The notes under the pieces: model-generated
What the model was told of the DNA's origin: nothing
Databases searched by the model: none
What the model saw: only the letters and a program-made list of their open reading frames with translations
Position numbers and translations under genes: made by a program
From: Tragulus kanchil
Lineage: Eukaryota > Chordata > Mammalia > Artiodactyla > Tragulidae
Length of the DNA: 64,000 bases
Direction: 5' to 3'
NCBI GenBank assembly: GCA_022376925.1
Contig: JAIOJX010000025.1
Location: forward strand, 183,395,801-183,459,800
In this document: one piece after another, positions 56,026-64,000 of the stretch
How the letters are laid out: each line of letters starts with the position of its first letter
How positions within the stretch are numbered: position 1 is the first letter of the stretch

Positions 56026-58222
56026 CCTAAGTACATTTCTGGGATACTCTGCACCTCAAGGCTAGAGCCGTGCAGGTCCCTCAGCCTGGATGATCACTTC
56101 CTCCTCCACTTGCAACCAACTAACCACTGTCAATCTTTCCAAATTGGCTTGAGTACTGGATGCTCAGGGAGGCCTCTCCAGCCTGCCCGTATCGCTCTGG
56201 ACCACAGCAGGAGCCTCTGACTGCTCTCTCCTGCCTCGTTGTGCATTCCTCACAATAGCTGGAAAGACGGTGGAAAAATAGAAATCAAATCCAGCTACTC
56301 CTCTGCTCACCAACTTCCTGTGGCTTCTTTTTTGGGGGAGAGGGGGGTTGGGGAGGGAGCTGGGGGGTGGGTGGACCACTTCTATTGGTCTTTCATTGAT
56401 CTATTTTCACCCATCTTTGTTCTTTGGTCTGTGTGGGCCTCCCATCGCAGTGGCCTCTCTCGCTGCAAAGCACTGGCTCTGGTTGCATGTGCTCCAGAGC
56501 TCTGACTCAGTAGTTGGACACATCGGTCCAGCTGCTCCGCAGCATGTGGGATCTTCCCAGGCCAGGGATCGAACCGGCACCCCTTGCACTGCAAGGTGGT
56601 GTCCCTACCCACTGGACCACCAGGGAAGCCCCAGGCATCTTTTGTAACCCACTGGAAGTTTCCACTGGGAAAGTGTGTGGTAACTTCCTCAGGTCAGAAT
56701 ATGTTTATATATTAATGAAATATGTGGCTAGGGTTTTTGTGAGATGTTTGGAACTTCTCAGGACAAGGATATCTTCTTACCCAGCAACCAAGTATTTTTA
56801 ACACCTCATATAAAGACTTTGTAGGTTTGGGGTTATCCCAGCAGACACCTTGGTGAAATGTGGAATTTGCAAAGTGAAAATAAGTTGACCATTCATGAAG
56901 GTTGCCAGGTAGAGTGCAGGGCACTTTGCAATATTTGTGACATTTTTACACTACAAATTAATCATTGCTTACCTGAAATTCTAATTTAATGGGATGTTTT
57001 GCATCTTTACTTGTTGAATCTTGTATATATAATTTCACATGCTGTATAGCATGTGGTACTTTTTACTTGTAATGGAAACACAGCCTTGACCGCTGGACCA
57101 CTGGAGAAGGCCTAAGTACATTTCTGGGATACTCTGCACCTCAAGGCTAGAGCCGCAGGTCCCTCAGCCTGGATGATCACTTCCTCCTCCACTTGCAACC
57201 AACTAACCACTGTCAATCTTTCCAAATTGGCTTGAGTACTGGATGCTCAGGGAGGCCTCTCCAGCCTGCCCGTATCGCTCTGGACCACAGCAGGAGCCTC
57301 TGACTGCTCTCTCCTGCCTCGTTGTGCATTCCTCACAATAGCTGGAAAGACGGTGGAAAAATAGAAATCAAATCCAGCTACTCCTCTGCTCACCAACTTC
57401 CTGTGGCTTCTTTTTTGGGGGAGAGGGGGGTTGGGGAGGGAGCTGGGGGGTGGGTGGACCACTTCTATTGGTCTTTCATTGATCTATTTTCACCCATCTT
57501 TGTTCTTTGGTCTGTGTGGGCCTCCCATCGCAGTGGCCTCTCTCGCTGCAAAGCACTGGCTCTGGTTGCATGTGCTCCAGAGCTCTGACTCAGTAGTTGG
57601 ACACATCGGTCCAGCTGCTCCGCAGCATGTGGGATCTTCCCAGGCCAGGGATCGAACCGGCACCCCTTGCACTGCAAGGTGGTGTCCCTACCCACTGGAC
57701 CACCAGGGAAGCCCCAGGCATCTTTTGTAACCCACTGGAAGTTTCCACTGGGAAAGTGTGTGGTAACTTCCTCAGGTCAGAATATGTTTATATATTAATG
57801 AAATATGTGGCTAGGGTTTTTGTGAGATGTTTGGAACTTCTCAGGACAAGGATATCTTCTTACCCAGCAACCAAGTATTTTTAACACCTCATATAAAGAC
57901 TTTGTAGGTTTGGGGTTATCCCAGCAGACACCTTGGTGAAATGTGGAATTTGCAAAGTGAAAATAAGTTGACCATTCATGAAGGTTGCCAGGTAGAGTGC
58001 AGGGCACTTTGCAATATTTGTGACATTTTTACACTACAAATTAATCATTGCTTACCTGAAATTCTAATTTAATGGGATGTTTTGCATCTTTACTTGTTGA
58101 ATCTTGTATATATAATTTCACATGCTGTATAGCATGTGGTACTTTATTTCCTAGAACAGGGATCGAGCCAAAGCCCCTGTAATGGAAACACAGCCTTGAC
58201 CGCTGGACCACTGGAGAAGGCC
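56026..58222. repeat. Doublet 17: 1.08-kb tandem copies 56026-57112 and 57111-58222
   Basis: CCTAAGTACATTTCTGGGAT occurs at 56026 and 57111, spacing settling to 1,083 after a two-base loss. The first copy ends in a shortened SINE head: about 30 bases that the second copy has near 58146-58180 are missing at 57063. The join shares CC. Confidence 0.97.
56330..56634 (-). mobile_element. Unusual CHR-derived SINE subfamily, long form (copy at 57413-57717)
   Basis: A G-rich block at 56331-56375 (C-rich on its own strand) is followed by CCACTTCTATTGGTCTTTCA, GTGTGGGCCTCCCATCGCAG, TCCAGAGCTCTGACTCAGTA, GGATCGAACCGGCACCCCTT and the head ending GGACCACCAGGGAAGCCCC. The terminal A/T tail is short. GGCTTCTTTT before and GGCATCTTTT after may be an imperfect target-site duplication. 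Confidence 0.9.
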
Positions 58223-58224
58223 CC
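58140..58224 (-). mobile_element. tRNA-proximal part of a CHR-type SINE
   Basis: GAACAGGGATCGAGCCAAAG, CACAGCCTTGACCGCTGGAC and CACTGGAGAAGGCCC resemble the reversed head of a short CHR SINE. A shortened version is present at the end of the first doublet copy (57060-57112). Confidence 0.65.
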
Positions 58225-58475
58225 TTTATCTGCTGAATCCGACACCTCTGCCGTCCACATGTCCTCTGTGGGTACAGCATCGGCCGTCTTGGGAACAGAG
58301 TGCATCATGGGAAACTCAACCTCTCAGGGATTTCTCTTGATTTTCCTCCCAGAGAAGAGAGAAGTGAACCATGAAAGGCTGAGGCTTTCCTTTGGAACAA
58401 TGATCATTGAGGCTGTAAGTCTGACTTTGGCCTTTTCTTCCTTGTTCCTGGTCTCTACAGTCTTTATTTCTGAAA
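58225..58475. other. Unassigned non-coding DNA
   Basis: A 134-codon plus-strand frame (58136-58540) starts in the SINE remnant and has no domain. Confidence 0.4.
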
Positions 58476-60674
58476 GCTGGAGCCATCAGCTTATTTCCCT
58501 CCAAGTCCTCAGTGCTGTGTCTGTTTCTCGTGTGCTATAGACTTCTCTATCTCAAACATGCTCCATGAGAACATAGCTTCATTTGCATAATGGATGTTGA
58601 TACCAGGCCTCCATTTACTAATCGCATAATAAAAGTAGTGGAAAATGGAACTGCTATTCAGAGCTTGCAAAGTCCCAGAAGCACATCTTATTCTGTAAGG
58701 AAATGCCTCTTAGTTGACAATATCACCGGAGAGTGAAATCTGTGTCAGAATTTACTGCACAGTTAGTGAGGAGCCTTATCCTGGAGTCCTGGCTTGAGTT
58801 TTCCAGCATGGACTGTTGGGATTGGCTGAACCTGGTATTTCAGATGGGTTCACTTTATTACAGAGTCGCGATCAATCACCAGTGACAGCACTGGGCTCTG
58901 TGTTAGGAGTGACTAGCTCACATGGAAGACGAAGAAAGAGCAACCCCCAAAGATGCTGTCCCTTCCTGTCCTGGGCCTCCAGGCACCTTGCTCTCCTGCC
59001 TGGACCACTGTTCCTCTACCTCTTATTTGAGCAGAGGGATAAAAAGTTGTTTAACTGTATAACGGGCTGCCTCTTAACATAGGAAGCTTACTTCCTGTTG
59101 TGGCTGAAGGAGAAATGGACGCATCTTCCACGAGAGACATCAAGAAGGAGAGTTTGTCATCGATTGGAAAGTTTTCGTTCATTTTCTCTAAGTGCACTTT
59201 ATTAGCAAAGCGAGGAATTCTGGTTTTAATGTAACTACTATAGACTGAAGGTTTGTGGCCTTGTATGTGTCAAAAGCAAATCCCGAGTGTGACAGAGTTA
59301 GGTGACGAGAATTTCCTGGAGCTGGTGAGGTCCTGGAGGTCCCGTGTCACAAATTGGACGAGTCCCTTTATAAGACGAGTAAAGAGAGCTCCCATGCCCT
59401 TCCACCCTGCGAGGACAGAGAGGAGGCATCTAAGAATTATAAAGGGCTCTCCACACATTGAATCTGGTGCCTCAATCTTGGACTTCCTAGCCTCCAGAAC
59501 TGTAAAAATAAATTGCCGCCATTTAAAGCCACCCTGCCTGTGGCATATTATTATAGTAGCCGAACATGTTGATCCAGGCTGGAGCCATCAGCTTATTTCC
59601 CTCCAAGTCCTCAGTGCTGTGTCTGTTTCTCGTGTGCTATAGACTTCTCTATCTCAAACATGCTCCATGAGAACATAGCTTCATTTGCATAATGGATGTT
59701 GATACCAGGCCTCCATTTACTAATCGCATAATAAAAGTAGTGGAAAATGGAACTGCTATTCAGAGCTTGCAAAGTCCCAGAAGCACATCTTATTCTGTAA
59801 GGAAATGCCTCTTAGTTGACAATATCACCGGAGAGTGAAATCTGTGTCAGAATTTACTGCACAGTTAGTGAGGAGCCTTATCCTGGAGTCCTGGCTTGAG
59901 TTTTCCAGCATGGACTGTTGGGATTGGCTGAACCTGGTATTTCAGATGGGTTCACTTTATTACAGAGTCGCGATCAATCACCAGTGACAGCACTGGGCTC
60001 TGTGTTAGGAGTGACTAGCTCACATGGAAGACGAAGAAAGAGCAACCCCCAAAGATGCTGTCCCTTCCTGTCCTGGGCCTCCAGGCACCTTGCTCTCCTG
60101 CCTGGACCACTGTTCCTCTACCTCTTATTTGAGCAGAGGGATAAAAAGTTGTTTAACTGTATAACGGGCTGCCTCTTAACATAGGAAGCTTACTTCCTGT
60201 TGTGGCTGAAGGAGAAATGGACGCATCTTCCACGAGAGACATCAAGAAGGAGAGTTTGTCATCGATTGGAAAGTTTTCCTTCATTTTCTCTAAGTGCCTT
60301 TTATTACCAACTCTAGGAATTCTGGTTTTAATGTAACTACTATAGACTGAAGGTTTGTGGCCTTGTATGTGTCAAAAGCAAATCCCGAGTGTGACAGAGT
60401 TAGGTGACGAGAATTTCCTGGAGCTGGTGAGGTCCTGGAGGTCCCGGTGTCACAAATTGGACGAGTCCCTTTATAAGACGAGTAAAAGAGAGCTCCCATG
60501 CCCTTCCACCCTGCGAGGACAGAGAGGGAGGCATCTAAGAATTATAAAGGGGCTCTCTCCACACATTGAATCTGGTGCCTCAATCTTGGACTTCCTAGCC
60601 TCCAGAACTGTAAAAAAATAAATTGCCGCCATTTAAAGCCACCCTGCCTGTGGCATATTATTATAGTAGCCGAA
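58476..60674. repeat. Doublet 18: 1.10-kb tandem copies 58476-59564 and 59578-60674
   Basis: GCTGGAGCCATCAGCTTATT occurs at 58476 and 59578, spacing 1,102. In the last 230 bases of the first copy single bases are lost from G and A runs and dinucleotide repeats (compare 59340-59520 with 60442-60630). This is the error pattern of uncorrected long reads. Thirteen extra bases fill the junction. Confidence 0.97.
59240..59564 (+). mobile_element. MLT1-like LTR (ERVL-MaLR), error-rich doublet copy
   Basis: Same LTR as at 60342-60685, with short deletions near the doublet junction. No internal retroviral sequence adjoins it. Confidence 0.75.
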
Positions 60675-60685
60675 ATGGACTAGAA
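60342..60685 (+). mobile_element. MLT1-like solitary LTR (ERVL-MaLR)
   Basis: It opens TATAGACTGAAGGTTTGTGG. It then carries GAGTCCCTTTATAAGACGAG, GCTCCCATGCCCTTCCACCC, CTTGGACTTCCTAGCCTCCA, GAACTGTAAAAAAATAAATT and TTATTATAGTAGCCGAAATG. This order is that of MLT1-type mammalian LTRs, an ancient non-coding relic. No gag, pol or env region is seen nearby. Confidence 0.78.
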
Positions 60686-60739
60686 CAATGACTTCGTTCA
60701 TGATGTGATACTTAGATGCTCATTACACGACAAGTAAAT

Positions 60740-61544
60740 CATTGCTGAGGAACCACGAAAGAAGATCGGGCGTCTGCATTGAAACAAATCAGAACCTTCC
60801 CCATAGGGCAAAGAAAAACTCACTAGTCAATAAATATAGAGTAAGTAAAAGGAAGGCTGACAGACCTGAAAGAAATATTTGTAATATGAATCATAAAGCA
60901 GACTCCCTTACTTTGCAAAGAACCCACATACAGGAATAAGAAAAGAAGGTGAACAGCCCAAGAGAATAAAGAGCAAAAGATACGAAAAGACAGCTCAGAA
61001 AGGAATGCAAATATCCAATAAACATATGGAAAGAGGCTCAAGCTCATTCATAATTAAAGAAACACAAATCAAAGGGAACAAGTAGGCATCGACCAGACTG
61101 ACGAAAGAGGGCGCCTGTGAGGTGTGTACAGACGGCACTGTTGTTGTTGCACCCTGGGAGTGTAGGCAAGTCCAAGTGTCAGTATCAGTTTGAGGCTAGG
61201 TTGGCAATAGCTACCAAAATTACATGACTCCTATTTTTTTGACCCAACAATTTCGCTCCCAGGAATGTTCTTCACTAATGCGGTACCCTGTATATCAAAA
61301 TATGTGTTCACAAAGTTCAGCAAAATGATGTTTTGAATTACCAAAAAAAGAAAAAGAAAACAAGAAATGATCTGTCACCAGGCGTTCAATTGGATGAAAA
61401 CAATAGAGTAGACCAGTATGAACTTAGGAGAAAAACTAAGGTATATCATTCACAGAAAAAGTAGGACATAGGACAAGGCCTAAAGCATAGTCCTTTATGT
61501 TTTAGCATTAAAAGAGAGTACACATTGCTATATCTAGAAAAGAT
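60740..61544 (+). mobile_element. Old L1 LINE, ORF2 end and 3' region
   Basis: GCAAATATCCAATAAACATA, TGGAAAGAGGCTCAAGCTCA, TTAAAGAAACACAAATCAAA and TTTGACCCAACAATTTCGCT are typical of the end of L1 ORF2, strongly diverged and interrupted by stops. Confidence 0.8.
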
Positions 61545-61725
61545 AACCAACAAGGACCTACCATAGAGCACAGGAAGCTCTGCTCAATGTTCTATAACCA
61601 TCTAAATGGGAAAAGATTCTGCAAAAGAACAGATACTTGCATATGTATAACTGCTGTACACCTGAAGCCAACACAATGTCCACTATACTCCAACATAACA
61701 TAAGAATTTTTAAAACAATGTGCAT
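61545..61725 (+). mobile_element. Ruminant L1 3' terminus
   Basis: ATAACCAACAAGGACCTACC, ATAGAGCACAGGAAGCTCTG, CTCAATGTTCTATAACCATC, GTATAACTGCTGTACACCTG and CCACTATACTCCAACATAAC match the ruminant L1 tail. Confidence 0.85.
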
Positions 61726-62256
61726 GCACAAAGGAGAGTTCATTTTCAGCTAACATTTCCTGAAGGCCCCCGGTGTTGGAAGGACTGGTACAGGGCCAGC
61801 ACTGAAAAGGCGAGGGCACTTCTATCACGTCGTTTTGTTGTATCTTATTTACATTCCAAAACACTGCTTAGGCCAGTCTTGCATATGTCTTTCTTAGTTC
61901 CTCTGTCTGCTCCTACCAGAATCTCAGATGGATGAGAGCGGGAGCATCGGCGGTGGCTCCACCCGTCTGTTCCCGGCACTGGGCTGGGGGCACCAGGACT
62001 TCTTGCTGTGGAGACGCTAGAGTCAGGGATGCAAATGCAAACAGTGCCAGCGCTGCTGTGGTTGACACAGAGAGGGGCAAGCACAAGGGCTCAGAGGCAG
62101 GTGGACAGGTGGTGGGCTTGAGACAAGGGTGGAAGGGGAGCGACCAAGAGGATAGAGGAAGCGTCAGACAGGTAGGCAGGCTTGGATCTCATGGGGCCTC
62201 AGTGGCCATGGTGGGGCATTGATGTATCCTTCAAGTTTAATAAGAAGTCACAGGAA
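61726..62256. other. Unassigned DNA, GC-richer at 61930-62220
   Basis: No repeat or gene recognised. A 96-codon frame (61932-62222) has no domain. Confidence 0.4.
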
Positions 62257-62257
62257 G

Positions 62258-62492
62258 GGGCTTCCCTGGTGGTCCAGTGGGTAAGGACACCGCCTTGCAG
62301 TGCAAGGTGTGCCGGTTTGATCCCTGGCCTGGGAAGATCCCACGTGCCGCGGAGCGGCTGGACCGTTGTGTCCAACTACTGAGTCAGAGCTCTGGAGCGC
62401 ATGAGACCAGAGACAGTGCTCTGCAGCGAGAGAGGCCACTGTGATGGGAGGCCCACATGGGCCAGAGAACAAAGATAAATAAATGAAAGACC
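62258..62492 (+). mobile_element. Unusual CHR-derived SINE, outer copy, 5' part
   Basis: GGGCTTCCCTGGTGGTCCAG, GACACCGCCTTGCAGTGCAA, GTGCCGCGGAGCGGCTGGAC, GAGTCAGAGCTCTGGAGCGC and GATGGGAGGCCCACATGGGC define the subfamily. It stops at AAATGAAAGACC (62481-62492), where another copy starts. Its 3' remainder appears to resume at about 62876. Confidence 0.9.
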
Positions 62493-62872
62493 GGGCTTCC
62501 CTGGTGGTCCAGTGGGTAAGGACACCGCCTTGCAGTGCAAGGGGCGCCGGTTCCATCCCTGGCCTGGGAGGATTCCACGTGCCGCGGAGCCGCTGGACCT
62601 ATGTGTCCGATTACGGAGCCGGAGCTCTGGGGCGCATGCGCCCAGAGCCGGTGCTCTGCGACAACAGAGGCCACCGCGATGGGAGGCCCACAAGAGCCAA
62701 AGAACAAAGACGGATGAAGAATAGACAAATGAAAGACCCATAGAAGTGGCCCGCCCACCCCCGCCCTCCCCAACCCGCCCCCTCCATAAATAAATAAATA
62801 AATGTAAAAATAAATAAATAAATAAATAAACTCTAGCTATCATTTAAAAAAAAAAAAGAAAGAAAGAAAATA
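62493..62872 (+). mobile_element. Unusual CHR-derived SINE, inner copy, long form with tail
   Basis: A complete unit: GGGCTTCCCTGGTGGTCCAG head, GGCCTGGGAGGATTCCACGT, GGAGCTCTGGGGCGCATGCG, GATGGGAGGCCCACAAGAGC, CCATAGAAGTGGCCCGCCCA, a C-rich block at 62753-62785, then (TAAA)n and A-rich tail to 62872. AAATGAAAGACC before it and AAATGAAAAGACC at about 62876-62888 look like its target-site duplication. Many CpGs survive, so it is relatively young. Confidence 0.9.
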
Positions 62873-62998
62873 GGTAAATGAAAAGACCAATAGAAGTGGC
62901 CTGCCCGCCCCCATCCCTCCCCAACCTGCCTCCCACCAAAAAAAAAGAAAAAAATGAAAGATCAATAAAAGTGGCCTAAAAGAAAAAAAAAAAAAAAG
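62873..62998 (+). mobile_element. 3' pieces of the same SINE subfamily, long and short tail forms
   Basis: 62876-62940 reads AAATGAAAAGACCAATAGAA, GTGGCCTGCCCGCC and a C-rich block, the expected 3' end of the outer SINE. 62954-62998 reads AATGAAAGATCAATAAAAGT, GGCCTAAAAG and an A-run, the short tail form. Together with 62258-62872 this is a nest of at least two and perhaps three insertions. Confidence 0.8.
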
Positions 62999-63169
62999 AT
63001 GACTGTACTTATTCTGTCTCCAGTGGCGCTTTGTATTCAGTCACGCCATGCCTGCACAGATGATGAGCTGGAGTGCTGCAAGCCATGCGGGCAGAAGCCA
63101 GACTCTGTGGTGAGAAGCCCGTGGAACCCTCTCACCCGTGTAAATATACTATGAAGTACGAAGTTTTTG
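62999..63169. other. Unassigned non-coding DNA
   Basis: No gene or named repeat. Confidence 0.35.
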
Positions 63170-63372
63170 TTGTTTCTTTAATTGCTCAGGCATATCTGAC
63201 TCTCTCGTGACTCCATGGACCGCCGTCCTCCAGGCTCGCCTGTCCAGGGGATTTCCCAGGCAAGACCTGTGGGTTGCCATTTGCTCCTGCCAGGAGCAGG
63301 ATGGAACCTCGTCTCCTGCATCTTCTGCACTGGCAGGCAGACCTTTTGCCACTGAGTCGCCTGGGAGGCCCC
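63170..63372 (-). mobile_element. Bov-tA/BOV-A SINE
   Basis: ATTGCTCAGGCATATCTGAC, GACTCCATGGACCGCCGTCC, GGGGATTTCCCAGGCAAGAC, CACTGGCAGGCAGACCTTTT and GAGTCGCCTGGGAGGCCC form a reversed diverged unit. Confidence 0.88.
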
Positions 63373-63768
63373 TACAGAGTGGGAAGACCTGGGGGGAAAC
63401 AGAACCTCGCTGGATGCTTGACTAAAGGCGATCGCTTCTGACATCCGCTGGACCAGTGTGAATACAGAAACAATCTAGGTAATGACTTCATAAAGAACGT
63501 TAAGGCCCCCTGCTGAATAGATAAGGATGAATGTCCTCATCAGCTACCCCAAGCACGGGACAAATGAGTGAGAAACTCACAGCCCATATTGAACAATACC
63601 AATATAAATAGCTCTCATTTCACGTTAAGTGTGTTTTATATATATTAACTCATTTGTTACTAGGAACAGTCCTATGAGGGAAGAACTCTTATTACGTCCA
63701 CTTCACTGCAGAGAAGCCTAACTCACAGAAGAGTTCAATCATGATTCTACCCAGAAAAAAGAAGTATT
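63373..63768. other. Unassigned DNA with a MIR-like trace at 63600-63735
   Basis: TTTATATATATTAACTCATT, GGAACAGTCCTATGAGGGAA and CTGCAGAGAAGCCTAACTCA resemble a reversed MIR. The rest shows nothing recognisable. Confidence 0.4.
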
Positions 63769-63986
63769 GCCCAGAGCCGGTGCTCTCGACAACAGAGGCC
63801 ACCGCGATGGGAGGCCCACAAGAGCCAAAGAACAAAGACGGATGAAGAATAGACAAATGAAAGACCCATAGAAGTGGCCCGCCCACCACCGCCCCCCCCA
63901 ACCCGCCCCCTCCATAAATAAATAAATAAATGTAAAAATAAATAAATAAATAAATAAACTCTAGCTATCATTTAAAAAAAAAAAAG
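63769..63986 (+). mobile_element. 3' two-thirds of the CHR-derived SINE, second copy of doublet 19
   Basis: Same text as 62640-62868, starting abruptly inside the SINE body without head or target-site duplication. That absence argues that this is the artefactual repeat of doublet 19 rather than an independent insertion. Confidence 0.85.
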
Positions 63987-64000
63987 AAAGAAAGAAAATA

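Larger units (their letters stand above)
62640..64000. repeat. Doublet 19: tandem copies from 62640 and from 63769, cut by the window end
   Basis: GCCCAGAGCCGGTGCTCTG at 62640 recurs at 63769 (with a lost G at 63787), spacing 1,128. It continues to the last base of the window, matching up to 62872. The second copy starts in mid-SINE, with errors in the first 150 bases, as in the other doublets. Confidence 0.93.

Noticed and set aside
60342..60685. A retroviral provirus next to the LTR
   Set aside because: Only a solitary, diverged MLT1-like LTR is visible. No internal coding region flanks it, and the second LTR-like copy at 59240 comes from doublet 18.
2926..64000. Doublets as a real tandem-repeat system, VNTR or new mobile element
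   Set aside because: The repeated units have no common sequence, no terminal repeats and no target-site duplications. They cut through SINEs and LINEs at arbitrary points, and only their length is shared.

Overview
The window is gene-poor nuclear DNA from a ruminant artiodactyl. The evidence is the repeat content: many Bov-tA/BOV-A2 SINEs, CHR-type tRNA-derived SINEs, BovB LINE (RTE) fragments on both strands, ruminant-type L1 3' ends, and older mammalian elements (MIR, Tigger-like, hAT-like, an MLT1-like LTR). I cannot fix the species. I found no protein-coding gene, pseudogene of a cellular gene, functional RNA gene or CRISPR array. The open reading frames are short (163 codons or fewer), usually open on both strands, and mostly lie in repeats or have no recognisable domain.

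The dominant structure is a series of 19 head-to-tail doublets. In each, a segment of about 1.1 kb is followed at once by a near-identical second copy. The periods fall between 1,068 and 1,167 bases. Junctions lie near 4078, 6760, 11210, 13658, 22933, 24990, 28553, 30456, 32697, 36893, 40728, 42660, 44985, 46840, 50097, 52160, 57112, 59570 and 63769. Interiors are almost identical, while short deletions and scrambled bases gather in the last tens of bases of the first copy and the first bases of the second. In six cases consecutive doublets overlap, so some bases occur three times. Nineteen unrelated sequences repeated at one size is not a known biological pattern. I read it as assembly artefact: neighbouring consensus blocks overlapped by one fixed-size unit and were concatenated instead of merged. 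About 20 kb of the 64 kb is redundant, leaving about 44 kb of real sequence.

Region by region: 1-2.9 kb has a CHR-type SINE with a clear target-site duplication and an L1 tail. 2.9-14.9 kb has four doublets carrying SINEs and MIRs. 15-21.8 kb is free of doublets and holds BovB fragments (one with a nested SINE), a Tigger-like element and a well-delimited copy of an unusual SINE subfamily. 21.8-33.8 kb has five doublets with L1, BovB and SINE pieces. 34-62 kb has nine more doublets separated by unique or old-repeat DNA. 62.2-63.0 kb is a nested SINE cluster whose 3' part is repeated again at 63,769 and cut by the window end.

The most interesting biological item is the CHR-derived SINE subfamily at about 13.0, 16.5, 56.3 and 62.3-63.0 kb (artefact copies excluded). 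It has its own body sequence, two 3'-end forms and target-site duplications that define its ends. I do not recognise it as one of the standard cattle subfamilies from memory.
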